A stretch of 64,000 nt of DNA, from positions 496,001 to 560,000 of the forward strand of contig NZ_JAMBMT010000001.1 of NCBI RefSeq assembly GCF_040371085.1. Direction: 5' to 3'. Position 1 is the first letter of the stretch. Each line of letters opens with the position of its first letter. The DNA is from Psychrobacter sp. AH5. Lineage in GTDB: Bacteria; Pseudomonadota; Gammaproteobacteria; Pseudomonadales; Moraxellaceae. This document shows positions 58,310-64,000 of the stretch, piece after piece. The position numbers were made by a program, and so were the translations under genes. The notes under the pieces are model-generated. The model ran no database searches, was not told the origin of the DNA, and was given only the letters and a program-made list of their open reading frames with translations.

Positions 58310-58338
58310 GACAAGTTTTAAAAGATAAAAAACTTGTC
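58310..58338. repeat. 10-bp inverted repeat between perM and hda
   Basis: GACAAGTTTT (58310-58319) and AAAACTTGTC (58329-58338) with a 9-base loop. No T tract follows directly. It could be a weak terminator or an operator. Confidence 0.5.
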
Positions 58339-58468
58339 AGTCATTTTGTAAATATGTTATATATAGGCGCAGTAATCTTTATAAGTGCTCCTATCTTTTT
58401 AGGATTTAATGAGTTATTTTTCCTTTTATTTAATGCCTATTGCGTTATGCCAAGCGAGTTGATGTTTC

Positions 58469-59272
58469 ATGGCCCAAGCACAGCTAAGTCTCAATCTGGA
58501 CATTAAGCATGATGCGAGTCTCAGTGACTTTTCAGGTCCTGGTTGGATGTCGATTATTGATGCAGTACGGCAGCTCCATGTCGGCCTGATAGGACAGTTG
58601 TACCTATTTGGTAGTCCTGCTACTGGTAAATCGCATCTGTTATCTGCTATTTGTGAATCGTTCATCGATATGGATAAGTCAGCCATTTGCCTATCGCTTA
58701 ATGAGCTGGTGCATACTGACGTCAATGTTTTGTCTTCATTAGAGAATTTCGATGTCATTGCTATCGATGATTTAGATGTTTTGGAGCGTAGTAGTCAGTG
58801 GCAAGAGGCTTTATTTCATCTAATCAATCGTAGCCGCGAGGGTCAGCGCCAGTTGCTCTTTGCTGCTAATAAGCCTGCTAGCGAGTTACCTTTTCAGCTG
58901 ACTGATCTGCTAAGTAGACTATCGCAAGCGCCTACCTTTAAAGTACCGGACGGTCATGAGTTAGCAGATCGCCAAGCGTTACTTGAGTCTATCCTACGCC
59001 GGCGCGGTTGGCAGTTTGATGAGCGTATCCTTCATCATTTGCTGACAGAAGGGCCACATCGTATTGGCGCGATGATGGAGGTGCTAAATTATATACAGCC
59101 GATGTTCTCAAATTTAGGTCGTAGTAATATCTCAAAAGCCGTCATTACTGATGCACTGCGTACCATTGATGAGCAAACGCTAGCGGCTGAGCTTGCTGAT
59201 ATAAGCCAAGAAACCAAAGTCGATACCCAAGCTGCCATCGATGATAATCAGACTATACCGCTCGAGTTTTAA
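58469..59272 (+). CDS. hda: DnaA inactivator Hda-like protein
   Basis: An AAA+ protein that, with the DNA-loaded sliding clamp, promotes hydrolysis of DnaA-bound ATP and prevents over-initiation. It has 267 residues, with a clamp-binding motif near the start (QLSLNL, residues 5-10), Walker A GSPATGKSHLL, Walker B VIAIDDLDVL, and a Sensor-2 type GPHRIGAMMEVL. The C-terminus has a short extra tail compared with E. coli Hda (NQTIPLEF). Its own start is ATG 58469 with a weak ribosome binding site. Confidence 0.9.
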   Translation: MAQAQLSLNLDIKHDASLSDFSGPGWMSIIDAVRQLHVGLIGQLYLFGSPATGKSHLLSAICESFIDMDKSAICLSLNELVHTDVNVLSSLENFDVIAIDDLDVLERSSQWQEALFHLINRSREGQRQLLFAANKPASELPFQLTDLLSRLSQAPTFKVPDGHELADRQALLESILRRRGWQFDERILHHLLTEGPHRIGAMMEVLNYIQPMFSNLGRSNISKAVITDALRTIDEQTLAAELADISQETKVDTQAAIDDNQTIPLEF

Positions 59273-59340
59273 ATCTATAACCTTACTTTACCTAATTAAA
59301 AACGGTTACCCTCAAATTTTTATCATTGATAGGATATCTT

Positions 59341-60054
59341 ATGACAGTCTCAGTCTCTTCACTAAAAAAACTAACTATTGGCAGTTTATTAGTTAGCGCC
59401 AGCTCCGTCACTATGCTTGCACAAGCAGAGGTCACGCTATTGATCGATGACAACATCAAAGTCACCGCTATCAATGGACAAGAGATCAAGCAAAGTCCTT
59501 TTCAGCCCTTGACCAAGAGCTTCACTTTACAGCCAGGCCAGCATGCGATAACGGCTAAATACGATCGACTTTATAAATTACCTCGCGATGAGCATGATTA
59601 CTTGCGTTCAGGCAATGTCAGTGTAGTAGCTAACCTAGCTGACAATCAGACTTACCGTCTAACCATGCCCAATCAGCCCGAGGACTACAAAGCTGCTAAA
59701 GCGTATGCTGAGCAACCAACGTTAGCCATACAGCAAAATAACACTGTTATCGCAAGCCAACAAAGCGTAGCGGGTAACGATGGCGGTATCTTTGCAGGAT
59801 TAGGGAAGGCACTAGGCGGAGTGTTCAGTGGCGGCGGCGATGCTGAGATACAAAACCAGCGTGCTATTGCAGCTATTGGCCAACAATCAGTGCCAACAGC
59901 GACTGCTGCAACCACAGCCACTACTACTTATACCATAGCACCGGCTACGACCACTCAATCTAAAGCTACCAGTACCCTCGATAACTTTATGCAGTTATGG
60001 CTGCAAGCGACACCAAACGAGCGCGAAAAAATTCGTCAATGGATTCAGCAATAA
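59341..60054 (+). CDS. DUF2057 family secreted protein
   Basis: A periplasmic or envelope protein of unknown role. From ATG 59341, with AGGAT upstream, it has 237 residues. The signal peptide ends around VTMLAQA, and the mature part starts EVTLLIDDNIKVTAINGQEI, a DUF2057 (YccT-like) core with FTLQPGQHAITAKYDRLYKL. The C-terminal half is low complexity (Ala/Thr/Gln/Gly-rich) and ends LDNFMQLWLQATPNEREKIRQWIQQ, a terminal helix typical of this family. The TTG at 59326 is rejected. Confidence 0.82.
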   Translation: MTVSVSSLKKLTIGSLLVSASSVTMLAQAEVTLLIDDNIKVTAINGQEIKQSPFQPLTKSFTLQPGQHAITAKYDRLYKLPRDEHDYLRSGNVSVVANLADNQTYRLTMPNQPEDYKAAKAYAEQPTLAIQQNNTVIASQQSVAGNDGGIFAGLGKALGGVFSGGGDAEIQNQRAIAAIGQQSVPTATAATTATTTYTIAPATTTQSKATSTLDNFMQLWLQATPNEREKIRQWIQQ

Positions 60055-60125
60055 TCTTTAACTTTTGATTTATCAGCTGCACCAATCATTACGCTGATGA
60101 AGTATACTTATAACCATTTAGCCAT

Positions 60126-60157
60126 AAAAAAAGCACCTAAATCATTAGGTGCTTTTT
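60126..60157. terminator. bidirectional terminator between DUF2057 gene and dps
   Basis: Arms AAGCACCTAA / TTAGGTGCTT around ATCA, with an A run before and a T run after, serving both convergent genes. Confidence 0.9.
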
Positions 60158-60198
60158 AACGTGTTGTTCAATCAAACTAAAGGGTTACTGAGTTAGGA

Positions 60199-60687
60199 TT
60201 ATTTACCCAAAAAAGCGTTATACATCCATACTAGCTTTTCTTGCTGCTGTACATACTCATCAACTAAATCAGCCGTACCTTGGTCTTCTGCTTCTTCTGC
60301 TACAGCAGAGACTTTGCGCTGCTCTTCGATAAGGGTTTGTAGGCCTGAGACTACGCCTTTCACACAAGCGTTGCCGTCATGGACGTTCTTGTCCTCTTTA
60401 ATGCTAGTATGCTGGGCAAAGTCGCTATAAGCGTGAAGAGGCGTCTTGCCTAGTGTCAAAATACGTTCAGCAATCTCGTCAATCTCTACTTGCAAGCTAG
60501 TGTACAGATCTTCAAATTGCTCATGCAGTGAGAAGAAATGCTCACCTTTGACGTTCCAGTGATAGCCACGGACGTTGATATAAAACATATGATAGCTTGA
60601 TAATAAGTCATTGAGCTTTTCGGCCACCGCGCTCATGTCTGCTCTCTCTAAACCAATTTGATTCATAGTATTGTCAGTATTACTCAT
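60199..60687 (-). CDS. dps: Dps/ferritin-like DNA-protection protein
   Basis: A dodecameric ferroxidase that binds DNA and stores iron during starvation or oxidative stress. From ATG 60687, after AAGGATA, it has 162 residues. Ferroxidase ligands are present across the dimer interface: His43 (GYHWNVKG), His55 (FSLHEQF), Asp70 and Glu74 (EIDEIAERI). The extension to 60732 has no ribosome binding site. A long AT-rich upstream region may contain an OxyR- or IHF-type site, but none could be assigned. Confidence 0.93.
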   Translation of the reverse strand: MSNTDNTMNQIGLERADMSAVAEKLNDLLSSYHMFYINVRGYHWNVKGEHFFSLHEQFEDLYTSLQVEIDEIAERILTLGKTPLHAYSDFAQHTSIKEDKNVHDGNACVKGVVSGLQTLIEEQRKVSAVAEEAEDQGTADLVDEYVQQQEKLVWMYNAFLGK

Positions 60688-61078
60688 AATATTATCCTTG
60701 TAGTGTGAGTGTTTAATTAAAAATAATTTCAATTTTTAAATCAGATTTTAAAGCACTTTTAGTTAAGAGTGATGATAGTTTTTGCATCCTAAACGCTAAA
60801 TTACTAAGTTACTAAACTCAGAGCCACTAGCATCACGTTTAAAATCTTAGCATTTTAATCCAGTTAATTATTATTGTATTTAAGCTTTATTGTAATTATC
60901 GACTGCTGCAACGGTATATTGTTTAAATCAGTCCTTTAACCTCTCCATCTGATAAACACTATTATAGCAAGACCCTATCGATAAGTTAAGTTTATAAAAC
61001 TTACCTGGACGATAAGTTTTATAAACTAATAGATAATATATGTTTATTAAAGACTTTACTGCTAAATAAAACGATCTA

Positions 61079-61741
61079 TCACTGAGCGGGTGGCTGCAAA
61101 CTTTGAGTATCTAAGCCGCGATTTGGAATAACTTCCTGTAGGTGCTTGCGTACCGTATCGATGGGGAACTTTTGCGCTTTTAGACGTTTAGGGATAATCT
61201 GGCTGCCTTGTTGACCTTTCATCTCAAACATCATAAAAATATAGTCATCGGTTTCATCCCAGCTTTTTACTGCTGTCCAAGGAATGACGGCTTGCTGAGT
61301 GGAGCCGGCGCGCATTTGCATACCGCGCATTTGCGGGTTTTGCATCAAATCAGGTTGATTGACTGGCATGGCCATTACCAGACCGTGTTTTTGTACTCCA
61401 AGTTTCATCTGACGCATCTCATCAGGCATCTCTTGCGCCGCTACTTGCTTTTCAAACTCTTTTTTGACATACCATTTAAAACCAAGCGTCCGCACTAGTA
61501 AGTAAATAACCACTGACGCTAGCATTAACCAAAAAATGATCGTTGAATACCCGGTCAAAAAGACTAAGCCTGCGATAGCTAGTGCTACCACGATAGCGAT
61601 AATAATCCATTCTTTGGTGCTGATGCTTTTTAATCCAAAGGAGGGGCTAGCGTTGGTAAATAACTCATACTGGGCTTGCTGAAATTCAGCTTCGGTCAAG
61701 TTTAGAGCAACAGGTTGAAGAGTGTAAGGGTACAGGGCCAT
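61079..61741 (-). CDS. YcxB-like family membrane protein
   Basis: A 220-residue membrane protein. Two hydrophobic segments (about 47-67 and 69-87, EWIIIAIVVALAIAGLVFLTGY and IIFWLMLASVVIYLLVRTLG) lie after a beta-rich start, and the rest is a cytoplasmic YcxB-like domain (MKLGVQKHGLVMAMPV, QQAVIPWTAVKSWDETDDYIFMMFE, IPKRLKAQKFPIDTVRKHL). The function of the family is unknown. It stands alone; the gene-free upstream interval is about 440 bases. Confidence 0.82.
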   Translation of the reverse strand: MALYPYTLQPVALNLTEAEFQQAQYELFTNASPSFGLKSISTKEWIIIAIVVALAIAGLVFLTGYSTIIFWLMLASVVIYLLVRTLGFKWYVKKEFEKQVAAQEMPDEMRQMKLGVQKHGLVMAMPVNQPDLMQNPQMRGMQMRAGSTQQAVIPWTAVKSWDETDDYIFMMFEMKGQQGSQIIPKRLKAQKFPIDTVRKHLQEVIPNRGLDTQSLQPPAQ

Positions 61742-63471
<1,730 letters not shown>

Positions 63472-63550
63472 TCAAAGTTTGGTTTAGCTAATGCAATAAA
63501 TTCAGGTTAGTTAAATAAACCAATACAAGTCATTATTAAATACAAACGCG

Positions 63551-63579
63551 TAAGCCCTGCCATTTCTTGGCGAGGCTTA
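63551..63579 (+). terminator. possible terminator hairpin after serS
   Basis: TAAGCC / GGCTTA outer arms and GCCA / (T)GGC inner arms around a 6-base loop, with a two-base internal mismatch. No T tract follows, so it is a weak call. Confidence 0.4.
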
Positions 63580-63679
63580 TGTCAGTTATGTTAATATGAC
63601 AACTAAATTTTATACACTATTTTTTCAACCGGTTTTCTTCTTATCCTCCATATCTCTCATTCGAATATTAGGACACTCT

Positions 63680-64000
63680 ATGTCAACCCCAATTAATGAA
63701 CGCAAACTTGCTAATGCCATCCGCGTTTTATCTTTTGATGCGGTACAAAAAGCTAATTCTGGACATCCGGGTGCCCCAATGGGTATGGCTGATATCGCTG
63801 AGGTATTATGGCGCAAATTTCTAAAACATAATCCAGCTGATCCTAACTGGCATAACCGTGATCGCTTTGTACTATCGAATGGTCATGGCTCAATGCTGAT
63901 TTATTCACTGCTGCATTTATCAGGTTATGACGTCAGTGTTGACGATCTAAAAGGCTTTCGCCAGCTGCATTCTAAAACTCCCGGCCATCCAGAGCTTGGC
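63680..64000 (+). CDS. tkt: transketolase, N-terminal part (cut by window end)
   Basis: It transfers two-carbon ketol groups in the pentose phosphate pathway and needs thiamine diphosphate. Only about 107 codons are in the window: [19 protein letters not shown] then [51 protein letters not shown], which is the N-terminal TPP-binding domain. The ATG follows AGGACAC. The downstream part must be read from the next window to confirm full length. Confidence 0.95.
   Translation, partial: MSTPINERKLANAIRVLSFDAVQKANSGHPGAPMGMADIAEVLWRKFLKHNPADPNWHNRDRFVLSNGHGSMLIYSLLHLSGYDVSVDDLKGFRQLHSKTPGHPELG

Overview
The window looks like chromosomal DNA of a gammaproteobacterium of the family Moraxellaceae, most likely Psychrobacter. 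This is inferred from moderate-to-low GC, the gene order pyrG-kdsA-(...)-eno-ftsB-ispD and purN-purM / perM-hda, the Neisseria/Moraxella-like surface proteins (ACP-like protein, MipA, tandem porins), and the many short hydrophilic proteins. No database search was possible. Most genes are ordinary housekeeping genes; the accessory signal is scattered.

Layout. 1-8.2 kb: a DUF2799 lipoprotein, a membrane-anchored protein of unknown function, DNA topoisomerase I (topA), Cu/Zn superoxide dismutase (sodC) and Lon protease. 8.3-9.1 kb: a complete IS1-family element with an 8-bp target duplication. 9.3-13.9 kb: YuiF-type transporter, methyltransferase, 5-formyl-THF cyclo-ligase, fumarase C. 14.2-15.0 kb: a complete IS5-family (IS427-like) element. 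15.1-21.1 kb: ACP/MliC-like periplasmic protein, Hsp20, MipA, rhomboid protease, L-lactate dehydrogenase, glutaredoxin-like protein, MtgA. 21.3-25.0 kb: polyphosphate kinase followed by four small, very hydrophilic proteins. 25.2-28.4 kb: MiaE and malate synthase G. 29.1-31.4 kb: two tandem porins. 31.6-40.5 kb: pyrG-kdsA, then a copper cassette (a cysteine-less HMA-like protein, CopZ, CopA), then eno-ftsB-ispD. 40.8 kb: a 132-bp MITE with IS1-type ends. 41.0-51.5 kb: a membrane-anchored BLUF photoreceptor, tRNA-Glu, RNase T, PyrC, ArgG, an unknown membrane protein, an L,D-transpeptidase-fold protein, a CYTH-CHAD protein and isocitrate lyase. 52.3-64 kb: a LysR regulator, succinate-semialdehyde dehydrogenase, purN/purM, PerM, Hda, DUF2057, Dps, YcxB-like protein, serS, and the start of transketolase.

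How the genes work together. Malate synthase G, isocitrate lyase, fumarase, L-lactate dehydrogenase and succinate-semialdehyde dehydrogenase fit a heterotroph living on lactate, acetate and other C2-C4 acids through the glyoxylate bypass. Ppk1, the CYTH-CHAD protein, Dps, SodC, Hsp20, Lon and the hydrophilic small proteins form a scattered stress repertoire. The copper cassette looks inserted into an otherwise conserved housekeeping block and carries IS5-like end sequences on both sides of copA.

The observations most worth a second look are the IS1-derived MITE, the cysteine-less HMA protein with the adjacent 34-bp perfect palindrome, the row of small acidic proteins after ppk1, and the BLUF protein with a C-terminal membrane anchor. 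No CRISPR array, rRNA operon or prophage was seen.
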